From an uncultured Collinsella sp. (GTDB lineage Bacteria > Actinomycetota > Coriobacteriia > Coriobacteriales > Coriobacteriaceae): a stretch of DNA of 13,938 nt. The stretch spans positions 1-13,938 of the forward strand of contig CAUBGU010000041.1 of assembly GCA_958435545.1 (NCBI GenBank), written 5' to 3'. This document shows, one piece after another, positions 1-6,558 of the stretch. The translations under genes were made by a program, and so were the position numbers. Each line of letters opens with the position of its first letter. Position 1 is the stretch's first letter. The notes under the pieces are model-generated. The model worked only from the letters and a program-made list of their open reading frames with translations. It had not been told where the DNA came from and did no database searches.

Positions 1-463
1 TGCGTTCCTTAAGGGCGCGGTCGATTTCGCGTTGGACATCACGCTTGGCCATGTCCTCGCGCTTGTCGTAGAGCTTCTTGCCGCGACCCAGACCCAGCAG
101 CAGCTTTACGCGGCCGTCGATATTAAAGTAGAGCTCCAACGGAACCAGCGCATAACCACGGTTGCGAAGTTTGCCGTCAAGAAAGTCGATCTCCTTGCGG
201 TGCAGCAGCAGACGACGCCGACGGTCGGGATCGCGATTCCACACGCCACCATGGCTATAAGGGTGGATATGCAGTCCGACGAGCCAGCACTCGCCGCCAC
301 GAATCAGCGCAAAAGTGTCAGTGATCTGACAGGCGCGCTCGCGAATCGACTTGACCTCGGTGCCGCTCAGCTCAATACCGCACTCAAACGTCTCATCGAT
401 AAAGTACTCGTGATGTGCCGAGCGATTCTTGGAAATGAGTTTGCGCTCGCGCTTACTGGGCAT
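1..463 (-). CDS. smpB: SsrA-binding protein SmpB (partial, runs off the left edge)
   Basis: SmpB binds tmRNA and delivers it to stalled ribosomes for trans-translation. The 154 visible residues begin MPSKRERKLISKNR and match the family throughout: HHEYFIDETFECGIELSGTEVKS is recognisable near the N-terminus (shown here only as a region, about residues 17-39), then the RGGECWLVGLHIHPYS segment and the GRGKKLYDKRED segment near the C-terminus. SmpB is usually about 150-160 residues, so only the last few are missing. The ATG at 463 has an AGGAGG about 8 bases upstream. That ribosome site lies inside the end of the TPR gene, whose stop codon overlaps the smpB start by 11 bp, so the two are probably co-transcribed and translationally coupled. 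The tmRNA gene ssrA is often next to smpB but is not visible here. Identification is secure. Confidence 0.96.
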   Translation of the reverse strand, partial: MPSKRERKLISKNRSAHHEYFIDETFECGIELSGTEVKSIRERACQITDTFALIRGGECWLVGLHIHPYSHGGVWNRDPDRRRRLLLHRKEIDFLDGKLRNRGYALVPLELYFNIDGRVKLLLGLGRGKKLYDKREDMAKRDVQREIDRALKER

Positions 464-1370
464 CGCCGGCCTCCTTGGCTCCATCGGCGTTTGAGCCCGC
501 AGTCTCGCGCTTTGCCTTGCGCTCGGCATTGAGCTCGGCATCGCTCTCGCGCACCAGTTTGATAATCGCCGCGCAGGCCTCCTCGCCCACCAAGTCGCGA
601 GCACGCACCGTCAGGCGCGTCGCCTCCTGCTTGTCGCCGTCACTTGCAGCATCGGTCGCGCACATAATCAGGCAGATGGCAATCTCGGCCGAAGGCGAGG
701 TCGGCACGCCTTGCAGGGCCAGTTCACCCATCACGTGGTCGTCGCTCTCATCAGCGGCATCCGGATAGGTGGTATGGATCTTGTTGAGCAGGCGCGTCGT
801 ATGCGCATCGTTGGGCGCCAGGCGCAGCGCCAGACGCGCGCAGCCCACGGCAGCCGAAACGTTCTCGGTCTCGGGCTCCAAGAAGTACTGACCTAGATTG
901 GCGTAAGCGCGGGCGGCGCACTTGCCATCGCTTGCACGCTCCAGCACCGAGAACGAGAGCGATGCCCATTCCTGCTTGTCCTCGAGTGCGCGGAACAGCT
1001 CGGCCAAATCCAAGCGATAGTTGCAGTTCATGGGGTCCCAACGCACAGCCTGCATCAGGGCATTACGAGCGCTCACATAATCCTGCTGGCGAATGTAGGC
1101 AAACGCCATGTCAGAGTACAGGCGGTCAAACGGCACCTCGACCTGCACGAGCTCGCGCGGATCCTTCTCCACGCGGCGATAGGCCAAGCGCTCAAACTTG
1201 CTATCGAAGCTAAAGTATTGACGCTTCTCCTCCGTCTTGCACTCAGCATCAATATACTCCTCGGCGAGCTCCACCAGACGCTCCAGCAGCGGCGTCGCCG
1301 TAGCCAAGTCGCCCTGCGCCAGATAGTTCTCGGCATACGTGATGTCTTGCAAGCTGATGGGCAGATCCAT
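453..1370 (-). CDS. TPR-repeat protein upstream of smpB
   Basis: This 305-residue protein probably serves as a protein-protein interaction scaffold; no specific function is recognised. Helical TPR-like repeats are visible at roughly residues 13-46, 83-116 (FDRLYSDMAFAYIRQQ...WDP), 117-150 and 153-187 (ARAYANLG...LRLAPND). The WDP and APND turns are typical TPR endings. There is no signal peptide or membrane segment, so it is probably cytoplasmic. The C-terminal 30 residues are charged and rich in Ala, Lys and Glu (ELNAERKAKRET onward) and look disordered. I chose the ATG at 1370 (MDLPISLQD) over an in-frame start 17 codons upstream because an AGGAG lies just before it, whereas the longer form has no ribosome site and begins close to the tRNA terminator. 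The gene overlaps smpB by 11 bp and likely forms an operon with it. Confidence 0.85.
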   Translation of the reverse strand: MDLPISLQDITYAENYLAQGDLATATPLLERLVELAEEYIDAECKTEEKRQYFSFDSKFERLAYRRVEKDPRELVQVEVPFDRLYSDMAFAYIRQQDYVSARNALMQAVRWDPMNCNYRLDLAELFRALEDKQEWASLSFSVLERASDGKCAARAYANLGQYFLEPETENVSAAVGCARLALRLAPNDAHTTRLLNKIHTTYPDAADESDDHVMGELALQGVPTSPSAEIAICLIMCATDAASDGDKQEATRLTVRARDLVGEEACAAIIKLVRESDAELNAERKAKRETAGSNADGAKEAGDAQ

Positions 1371-1405
1371 GGCTACTCCTCGATCTGAGCGAAACACGGC
1401 AGGCG

Positions 1406-1417
1406 CCGTATATACGG
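1406..1417. promoter_or_regulatory. Perfect 12-bp palindrome upstream of the TPR gene
   Basis: CCGTATATACGG is perfectly self-complementary. It lies 36 bases upstream of the TPR gene's ATG and directly follows a TTGAC on the minus strand, which could be a -35 box. No convincing -10 sits 16-18 bases further on, so this is a possible operator or promoter core rather than a supported promoter. Confidence 0.3.
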
Positions 1418-1426
1418 TCAATACAC

Positions 1427-1454
1427 AAAACCCGGGTCTCTTACGAGGCCCGGG
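1427..1454 (-). terminator. Intrinsic terminator of the tRNA-Gln/tRNA-Glu transcript
   Basis: On the minus strand, CCCGGG-c-CTC-gtaa-GAG-a-CCCGGG folds into a hairpin of two stem blocks separated by one mismatch, followed directly by TTTT. It starts 11 bases after the CCA end of tRNA-Glu, the expected place for the end of the tRNA transcript, and separates the tRNAs from the TPR-smpB unit. Confidence 0.85.
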
Positions 1455-1464
1455 CGTTCAATTT

Positions 1465-1541
1465 TGGTAGCCCGTACCAGATTCGAACTGGTGATCTCCG
1501 CCTTGAGAGGGCGGCGTCCTAAACCGCTAGACGAACGGGCC
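1465..1541 (-). tRNA. tRNA-Glu (anticodon CTC)
   Basis: A 77-base cloverleaf including an encoded CCA. The acceptor arm GGCCCGT pairs with ACGGGCT (one G-T pair), the discriminator is A, the anticodon stem CCGCC/GGCGG closes the loop CTCTCAA, giving anticodon CTC, and the T arm contains GTTCGAATC. It reads GAG codons. It is the second tRNA of a two-gene transcript, 17 bases downstream of tRNA-Gln. Confidence 0.95.
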
Positions 1542-1558
1542 ATATGTAGCAAATGCAA

Positions 1559-1632
1559 TGGCTGGGATGGAGGGAGTCGAACCCCCATTGACGGAACCAG
1601 AATCCGCTGTCCTGCCATTAGACGACATCCCA
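1559..1632 (-). tRNA. tRNA-Gln (anticodon CTG)
   Basis: A 74-base cloverleaf with encoded CCA. The acceptor arm TGGGATG pairs perfectly with CATCCCA and the discriminator is G; the U1-A72 start is typical of bacterial tRNA-Gln. The anticodon loop TTCTGGT gives CTG, reading CAG. The T arm contains GGTTCGACTCC. It is the first gene of the tRNA pair. Confidence 0.95.
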
Positions 1633-1676
1633 ATGACTGCATCGCTGCGCTCGGCTGTGCCTTTGCGCAAGAAAGA

Positions 1677-1705
1677 AATATACGGGAAGTCTCGCCGTGA
1701 CGCAA
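1677..1705 (-). promoter_or_regulatory. Promoter of the tRNA pair
   Basis: On the minus strand, TTGCGT (1700-1705) and TATATT (1677-1682) are separated by exactly 17 bases, a good sigma-70/SigA-type promoter. Transcription would start around 1670, about 38 bases before tRNA-Gln. The DNA just upstream of the -35 is A+T-rich in an otherwise G+C-rich region, which resembles the UP elements of strong stable-RNA promoters. Confidence 0.7.
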
Positions 1706-1708
1706 GCC

Positions 1709-1743
1709 CCAATTTTGACTTTTTTGAAATTCAGTCAAATTGG
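1709..1743. repeat. A+T-rich inverted repeat upstream of the tRNA promoter
   Basis: Arms CCAATTTTGACT (1709-1720) and AGTCAAATTGG (1733-1743) are complementary except for one extra T and flank a 12-base A+T-rich centre. The repeat begins 3 bases upstream of the tRNA promoter's -35 box, so it could be an UP element or a regulator site. The remaining stretch to 1907 holds no further feature I can support, apart from a weak plus-strand TTGGCA-17-GATAGC that might serve the next gene. Confidence 0.45.
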
Positions 1744-1907
1744 CCTAATTTAGTCCAACCCGTGAAGGACCTGTGAAGCCAACCGCTGTACGCGAAGGGC
1801 AAAACGCCGCGAGCGGTAGCCGTCAACCGTTGGCAGATTCTACCGTGAAAACGATAGCGCCAGGCAACACAATCGAAGTATCAATGATCGCGTAGATATG
1901 AGGCGCC

Positions 1908-2318
1908 ATGGACGAAGAGCTTGATTACCTATGGGAGACCCTGGGCCTCGAGATCACTGCCGACCTTTGGCCCGAACGGGACAAAATCCATCCCACACTG
2001 CGCCCCGCCATTACTGTGGTGCAGGCAAAATACCGCCGTGCATCCTTTTTGATCATGCGGATGTCATGGCACGCGGGACTCCCCGACCTTAAGCGAATCC
2101 AGGCAAGCCTCGTCGAGCTGTCCGGCATGCCGACCGTCATATCCGAGGCGCATCTGGAGCAGCGCCAGCGCGAGCGACTGCAACAGCAGCGGATTCCCTT
2201 TATCTGCCCCGGCGTTCAGGCATATCTGCCCTTTATGGACGAGGAGTACTGGAGCGGCAAGCCCAACAAACACGTAAAGGTCTACGATCCGCACGAATGG
2301 GCACAGCTGGCGGACTGA
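1908..2318 (+). CDS. Small protein resembling the N-terminal region of MarR-type regulators; function unknown
   Basis: This 136-residue soluble protein is the only plus-strand gene in the window. It has no signal peptide or membrane segment. Residues about 65-110 (RIQASLVELSGMP, then RQRERLQQQRIPFICPG and AYLPF) resemble, from memory, a region found ahead of the winged-helix domain in some MarR-annotated proteins of gut bacteria, where a 'rule out the name, keep the LV...RIPFI.PG...YLPF' pattern is seen. No winged helix follows here: the protein stops about 25 residues later. It may therefore be a stand-alone or truncated form. The start at 1908 has GAGG 4 bases upstream. Its stop lies 18 bases from the inverted-repeat array. 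The reading frame looks real (codon use, ribosome site, no competing ORF), but the family assignment is tentative. Confidence 0.65.
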   Translation: MDEELDYLWETLGLEITADLWPERDKIHPTLRPAITVVQAKYRRASFLIMRMSWHAGLPDLKRIQASLVELSGMPTVISEAHLEQRQRERLQQQRIPFICPGVQAYLPFMDEEYWSGKPNKHVKVYDPHEWAQLAD

Positions 2319-2336
2319 CTGGGGCAGGCCCGCCGG

Positions 2337-2509
2337 CGGAAAGTGCGTCCCAGATTTCAAGCTCAAACTGGTCCCCACTTTCCCGTTGAGCCCTCAACCG
2401 GAAACCGTGTCCCGCAATCGAAGCTCAGAATGGGACGTGCTTTCCGCAACCGGCCACTTTGGGAAAGTGCATCCCATTCTGGAAGCGAATTCCGGGACGC
2501 ACTTTCCGC
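2337..2509. repeat. Array of three related inverted repeats (about 62-base period)
   Basis: Three units each consist of two arms around an 15-18-base centre: 2337-2353 with 2368-2385, 2399-2414 with 2431-2446, and 2461-2475 with 2494-2509. The arm consensus is GGAAAGTGCGTCCC facing GGGACGCACTTTCC, with a few differences per arm. The first two centres share AAGCTCA. The linker between units 1 and 2 contains a small palindrome, TTGAGCCCTCAA. The array fills the gap between two convergent genes, starting 18 bases after one stop and ending 5 bases before the other. No uracil tracts follow the stems, so these are not ordinary intrinsic terminators, though they might still stabilise 3' ends or act as a mobile repeat family. 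Confidence 0.85.
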
Positions 2510-2514
2510 AGCCG

Positions 2515-2874
2515 CTACAGCAACGCCTCGGCCCAAGCCGATTCCCTAAAGCCGGGAATCGCAAAGTCGTCGCCCACCAGCAGCGGACGCTTGACCAGCA
2601 TGCCGTCGGTCGCCAGCAGCTCGTAGCACTCCCGATCCGTCATGCCCGCATCCAGACGCGCCTTCAGGCCCAGCTCTCGATATTTCATGCCCGACGAATT
2701 AAAGAAGCGCCGCACCGGCAGCCCCGAACGAGCAATCCAGGTCGCAAGCTCATCAGCCGTGGGATTGTCCAAAACGATATCGCGATCGATATACTCTACC
2801 CCATGTTCGTCCAGCCATGCCTTGGCCTTCTTACAGGTCGAGCACTTGGAATATTCAACAAACAGTACGGTCAT
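2515..2874 (-). CDS. ArsC/Spx-family thioredoxin-fold protein
   Basis: A 119-residue cytoplasmic protein of the arsenate reductase (ArsC)/Spx/YffB family, which has a thioredoxin-like fold. It opens MTVLFVEYSKCSTCKKAKAW, with a CxxC at Cys11 and Cys14. The central part (RDIVLDNPT, WIARSGLPVRRFFNSSGMKY) and the late KRPLLV motif with the family's conserved proline are all present, and the length is typical. The family includes thioredoxin- or glutaredoxin-linked arsenate reductases, redox regulators such as Spx, and many members of unknown substrate; no arsenic genes are nearby, so I do not call it arsC. The ATG at 2874 has GGAGG 6 bases upstream; a longer start 13 codons earlier lacks a ribosome site. 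A TACAAT at 2945-2950 could be its -10 but has no clear -35. Confidence 0.9.
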   Translation of the reverse strand: MTVLFVEYSKCSTCKKAKAWLDEHGVEYIDRDIVLDNPTADELATWIARSGLPVRRFFNSSGMKYRELGLKARLDAGMTDRECYELLATDGMLVKRPLLVGDDFAIPGFRESAWAEALL

Positions 2875-2966
2875 GGGAATCCTCCGAATATAGATCGGCC
2901 AACGCAGGCACACGCCACACGAGGCGCCTTCGTATGATGGGCCAATTGTAGCCCACGGGTCACACG

Positions 2967-4019
2967 CTAAACGAACCGTACCCCGAATCCGCGTTTAATG
3001 AACGGCAGCAGCTCCATTGCCTCGGGCGTGATATGGCCCGCAACGTTCATGCGCTCGTCACCGGGAAGATCGACCCGCGCAATCTCAAGCTCGCCTTCGT
3101 AGCGCCCATATCCGCTATTGCTCACAGCGATCGACCCCGCCTTTCGCGGCAGGCCGGCTCCGACATCCGTCGGCACGGAATCCGGCTTAAGCGTCGTACG
3201 TGACTCCTGAGACCTAAAAATGAGGACGCTCGAGTCGGGCCGGTCGTGATGAATCTGCCCGCGCACATAGGCATAACCGGGCTCAAGCTCGCATTGCAAA
3301 TCCACGTATCCGGCGGAAACTTGAGCAAACTGCGCCCAGCCCGCATCGGATAGATCGGGGTCGCCGACCAACACAATGTCGCAATCGGCGCCATGTGCAA
3401 GCTCAAGCATATTGAGAGCAACCTTTGACGCGCGACCGCGCTGCGCCTCGACCGTCGGCAGTCCCTCGAATACCGGCCCGCGAACGTTAGCATCACCCGG
3501 CACAAAAGCCATGATTTCGAATCCAAGCGCCGCAAGACGAAGATTCACCCGAGCAATGTCCTCCAGAGCTAAACCGGTATAAGGCTTGGGGTAAAAATTG
3601 TGGCAGGCGGCAAAACGAGTCACATCGGCACCGGCCTCACGCCACGATGCGATTTCATCAGAACTCACCGTCGATGCATTGACCACAATGTGAAATACAC
3701 CGGACAGCTCCGCGACCCGCTGGTCGCTAAAGCCATAGTCCAAACGAAGGTATTCCAACCCCAGATCGCGCAGGTCCTCGATGCGCTCAAGCCCGAGCAA
3801 ATCGCACGTGCGAGGCCCCACATCGGCAATGAGCGCAATGCCGCGGGCGGAAAGCAGCGACAGCACATGACGGACCTTATCGGCATACGCCGCTCCCCCA
3901 TCCTCGGGAATATGCAGCGAGGTGAACGCATAGCGCGCACCCGCCGCGGCACCACGCTCAATCGTCCGCTCAATATCCTGCAGAGGGCTGGAAAGATAAA
4001 TCGAAATACCCGTTTTCAC
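2967..4019 (-). CDS. mupG: 6-phospho-N-acetylmuramidase MupG (DUF871 family)
   Basis: MupG is a cytoplasmic glycosidase that splits MurNAc-6-phosphate-GlcNAc into MurNAc-6-P and GlcNAc during cell-wall recycling; it was characterised in Staphylococcus aureus. The 350-residue length equals the family norm. An N-terminal TIM-barrel-like domain (about 1-240) carries MKTGISIYLSSP, ADVGPRTCDLLGL, the conserved HNFYPKPYTGL (140-150) and GPVFEGLPTVEAQRG (181-195). A C-terminal cyclophilin-like domain (about 241-350) carries NSGYGRYEGEL (301-311) and GDERMNVAGHI (320-330). The start is GTG at 4019 with AAAGGAG 9 bases upstream. It is the last gene of the murR-murQ-murP-mupG series, 117 bases after murP, and an intrinsic terminator lies in that gap, so its expression may be lower or separately controlled. 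The neighbours make the MupG assignment much stronger than sequence alone. Confidence 0.92.
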   Translation of the reverse strand: MKTGISIYLSSPLQDIERTIERGAAAGARYAFTSLHIPEDGGAAYADKVRHVLSLLSARGIALIADVGPRTCDLLGLERIEDLRDLGLEYLRLDYGFSDQRVAELSGVFHIVVNASTVSSDEIASWREAGADVTRFAACHNFYPKPYTGLALEDIARVNLRLAALGFEIMAFVPGDANVRGPVFEGLPTVEAQRGRASKVALNMLELAHGADCDIVLVGDPDLSDAGWAQFAQVSAGYVDLQCELEPGYAYVRGQIHHDRPDSSVLIFRSQESRTTLKPDSVPTDVGAGLPRKAGSIAVSNSGYGRYEGELEIARVDLPGDERMNVAGHITPEAMELLPFIKRGFGVRFV

Positions 4020-4035
4020 GCTTCAACGCTCCTTT

Positions 4036-4069
4036 AAAAAAGGCCGGCGGAGCAGTTAGCCCCGCCGGC
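4036..4069 (-). terminator. Intrinsic terminator between murP and mupG
   Basis: On the minus strand, GCCGGCGG (4062-4069) pairs with CCGCCGGC (4043-4050) across an 11-base loop region that can add two more pairs, and six T follow almost at once (4036-4041). This is the best intrinsic terminator inside the mur cluster. The mupG ribosome site (AAAGGAG) follows the T run directly, and no clear promoter separates the two. Confidence 0.8.
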
Positions 4070-4101
4070 ACAACCATAGCATCAAGAAATCTGCCGCGCA
4101 C

Positions 4102-4128
4102 CGCGAGCCCCGAGCAACACGGCTCGCG
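4102..4128 (-). other. Hairpin just after the murP stop codon
   Basis: CGCGAGCC (minus strand, 4121-4128) pairs perfectly with GGCTCGCG (4102-4109) across an 11-base loop. It starts 8 bases after the murP stop. No T run follows, so it is more likely a 3'-end stabiliser or part of a composite murP-mupG regulatory region than a terminator. Confidence 0.55.
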
Positions 4129-4136
4129 ATATCAAA

Positions 4137-5567
4137 CTACTCGCCAAAGAACTCGTTGATCTTCTGCTCGTCGACGCCAAAGAACCACGTCAGGACAAAG
4201 CCGGCGGCATAGGCAAGCAGCATAGCGGCAACGTAGCCGAGCTGCTGGCCAGGAACGACGATCAGCAGGCCAAACAGACCGGAAACGCCCTGAGAAACCG
4301 TGCCGATGTGAAGCAGCGCCGCGAGCGCGCCGCCAAATCCGGCACCCAGGCAGGCCGTCACAAACGGACGAACGAGCGGCAGCGTAACAGCATACATCAG
4401 AGGCTCGCCCACACCCAGGATTCCAACGGGAATGGACTCTGCGACGTACTTCTTGAGCTTGGCGTTCTTGGTCTTAAAGTACAGCGCCAAACCGGCACCG
4501 ACCTGGCCGCCGCCAGCCATCATAAGGATGGGAAGCAGGTAATTGATACCCTTGGTAGCGCCGTCGGGATCGTTGAGCATAGCGTGGATCGGCGTGAGCG
4601 CCTGATGCAGGCCGACGGAAACCAGCGGCAAGAAGCCTGCCGACAGGATATAGCCGCCCAGGACGCCCAGCTTCTCGAAGATAAAGGTCAAAACGCTAAA
4701 GATGGCAGTCGTCAGCCATGCGCCAACCGGCTGGATGACGAGCATCAGAGCAAAGGCGCCGATGATGAGCACCAGCAGCGGAGACAAGAACGTGTCGAGT
4801 GCGTTGGGCATAACCTTGCGAATCTGACGCTCCATCCAGGCAAAAAATGCGCCAGCGATGAGAGCCGCGATCATGCCGCCCGCTGCGGGGTTGTACTGCG
4901 CACTGGTGAGCGGCAGCAGAATGGCAGTGGCAGGATCAGCCGCGCCAGGCGCAAGCAGGGGCATGGCACTGTTGGCGATACACATCATGCCGGCGATGCC
5001 GCCCAGCGCAGCGGAGCCACCAAACTCACGTGCCGCGTTATAGCCCACCAAGATGGGCAGATAGGCAAACAGGGCCCAGCCCATGGAACGAATGCCCTGG
5101 TACCACCACTCGCCTGCAAGCGCGCCTGCCGTCGAGACGTTAATGACGTTGCAGATACCGTTGATGAGGCCAGCCGCAATGATGCCGGGAAGCAGGGCGA
5201 CGAAGACATTGGAAATCTTCTTGAGGAAGGCCTGAACCGGCTTAGACTCGTACTTGGCCTTCTGCGCGGCCTTGTTTGTGGCCGCAGCGTCAACCACGCT
5301 CTCGTCGGCAACGCCTTTCGCAAGGCCAGTGAGCTTGGAGAACTCCTCGAGCACCTTATTCACCTTGCCCGGACCCAGCACGATCTGCATCGTGTCGTCC
5401 TCGACCAGGCCCATCACGCCGTCGAGTGCCTTAATGCCCTCCGTGTCGACGTTGCCCGCGTCTTTGACGGTCACGCGCAGGCGCGTCATGCACGCCGCGT
5501 TTGCCAGCACGTTGTCTTTACCGCCCAAAAGGTCCAGCAGCTTTTGAGCCAGCTCTTTGTTCGTCAT
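4137..5567 (-). CDS. murP: PTS EIIBC permease for N-acetylmuramic acid (MurP-type)
   Basis: A 476-residue phosphotransferase-system permease that imports and phosphorylates a sugar; the genes around it point to MurNAc or MurNAc-GlcNAc. An N-terminal EIIB domain (about 1-80) has the phospho-accepting Cys26 in NAACMTRLRV. A linker of about 30 charged residues leads to a membrane EIIC domain (about 112-465) with some ten hydrophobic segments and the substrate-site motif GVGEP at 385-389 (GILGVGEPLMYAV). There is no EIIA domain, as in known MurP proteins, which borrow a glucose-type EIIA encoded elsewhere. The ATG at 5567 has AGGAGG nearby (3-9 bases upstream). It lies 57 bases after murQ with no terminator between. 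Glucose-, sucrose- and MurNAc-type permeases are close relatives, so the substrate rests on context. Confidence 0.9.
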   Translation of the reverse strand: MTNKELAQKLLDLLGGKDNVLANAACMTRLRVTVKDAGNVDTEGIKALDGVMGLVEDDTMQIVLGPGKVNKVLEEFSKLTGLAKGVADESVVDAAATNKAAQKAKYESKPVQAFLKKISNVFVALLPGIIAAGLINGICNVINVSTAGALAGEWWYQGIRSMGWALFAYLPILVGYNAAREFGGSAALGGIAGMMCIANSAMPLLAPGAADPATAILLPLTSAQYNPAAGGMIAALIAGAFFAWMERQIRKVMPNALDTFLSPLLVLIIGAFALMLVIQPVGAWLTTAIFSVLTFIFEKLGVLGGYILSAGFLPLVSVGLHQALTPIHAMLNDPDGATKGINYLLPILMMAGGGQVGAGLALYFKTKNAKLKKYVAESIPVGILGVGEPLMYAVTLPLVRPFVTACLGAGFGGALAALLHIGTVSQGVSGLFGLLIVVPGQQLGYVAAMLLAYAAGFVLTWFFGVDEQKINEFFGE

Positions 5568-5624
5568 AACTCCTCCTTGTATTGGGTATCTCGTCTGGAT
5601 GTCATATCAGCTCACGCCGCGCAC

Positions 5625-6548
5625 CTATTGGGCGTCGGCATTGCTCTTCTCATGGCCACTCACCGCAGCACGGACATGGCCTCGCGCCCGCTCAAGAGCC
5701 ACCGCAGCCTGCTCGGCATCGCAGTCCAGCAGTACCGAGACAATAGCGGTTTTTGCGTGGCCGCCGGCATCTGCAAGCGCCTGAACGGCGCGCTCGCGCG
5801 TGCAGCCGGTCGCCTCCATCACGATGTTCTGGCCGCGCACCACCAACTTCTCGTTCGTCTGCTGCACATCGACCATCAGGTTTTGGTATACCTTGCCAAT
5901 CTTGACCATGGCACCGGTCGAAATCATGTTGAGAATGAGCTTTTGAACCGTTCCCGCCTTGAGCCTCGTTGAGCCGGTCAGCACCTCGGGACCGGGCACG
6001 GGCTCAATGGCAAGATCTGCGCTCTCCCCGATCTTCGACCCTTGGTTGCAGGCAATTGCAATGGTCTTGCACCCAGCTGCCTTGGCGTACACAAGGCCGC
6101 CCACCACATAAGGAGTACGACCGCTTGCCGCCAGGCCAACGACAAGATCCTTGTCCGAGAGTCCACGCTCTCGCAGGTCGTTCGCGCCAAGCTCATCGCT
6201 GTCTTCGGCACCTTCGACAGCCTTGATAAACGCCGTCTCGCCTCCGGCAATGAGCCCGACAATCAGATCGGGTGACACGCCAAACGTGGGCGGACACTCC
6301 GAAGCGTCGAGTACGCCCAGACGACCGCTGGTGCCTGCGCCCATGTAAAAGACGCGCCCGCCGCGCTCGAGTGCCTCAGCAGCCCAGTCGATTGCTGTGG
6401 CAACCTGGGGCAACACTTTCGTGACCGACTGGACGGCACGAAGATCCTCATCGTTCATCGTCGTGACGATTTGCAGCGATGTCATCGTATCGAGGTCCAT
6501 TGACCTTTGATTACGCTGTTCGGTCGTGAATTTTGTTAAATCGAGCAT
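5625..6548 (-). CDS. murQ: N-acetylmuramic acid 6-phosphate etherase MurQ
   Basis: MurQ removes the D-lactyl ether from MurNAc-6-P to give GlcNAc-6-P and D-lactate, the defining step of MurNAc recycling. The 307-residue protein (E. coli MurQ has 298) contains the SIS domain with GAGTSGRLGVLDASECPPTF (about 70-89) and AGGETAFIKAVEGAEDS (101-117). By alignment from memory, Glu84 and Glu115 correspond to the E. coli catalytic pair Glu83/Glu114. The LTGSTRLKAGT and KVYQNLMVDV motifs are also present. I chose the ATG at 6548 (MLDLTKFTTEQRN), which has GAGGTGA upstream and matches the family N-terminus; an in-frame extension to 6761 merely reads through the end of murR. murQ starts 10 bases after the murR stop, so the pair is co-transcribed. 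Confidence 0.97.
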   Translation of the reverse strand: MLDLTKFTTEQRNQRSMDLDTMTSLQIVTTMNDEDLRAVQSVTKVLPQVATAIDWAAEALERGGRVFYMGAGTSGRLGVLDASECPPTFGVSPDLIVGLIAGGETAFIKAVEGAEDSDELGANDLRERGLSDKDLVVGLAASGRTPYVVGGLVYAKAAGCKTIAIACNQGSKIGESADLAIEPVPGPEVLTGSTRLKAGTVQKLILNMISTGAMVKIGKVYQNLMVDVQQTNEKLVVRGQNIVMEATGCTRERAVQALADAGGHAKTAIVSVLLDCDAEQAAVALERARGHVRAAVSGHEKSNADAQ

Positions 6549-6558
6549 TTCATTCACC

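Noticed and set aside
2337..2509. CRISPR array
   Set aside because: There are only three units, each itself an imperfect inverted repeat with divergent arms and similar centres; no identical direct repeats, unique spacers or cas genes.
2515..2874. Arsenic resistance operon
   Set aside because: The ArsC-like fold is shared with Spx and many proteins of unknown role, and no arsenite pump or ArsR is nearby.
4308..5972. A 554-codon plus-strand open frame opposite murP and murQ
   Set aside because: It is antisense to two clearly recognised genes, has low-complexity Arg/Gln/His-rich content and matches no family; a shadow of G+C-rich codon use.
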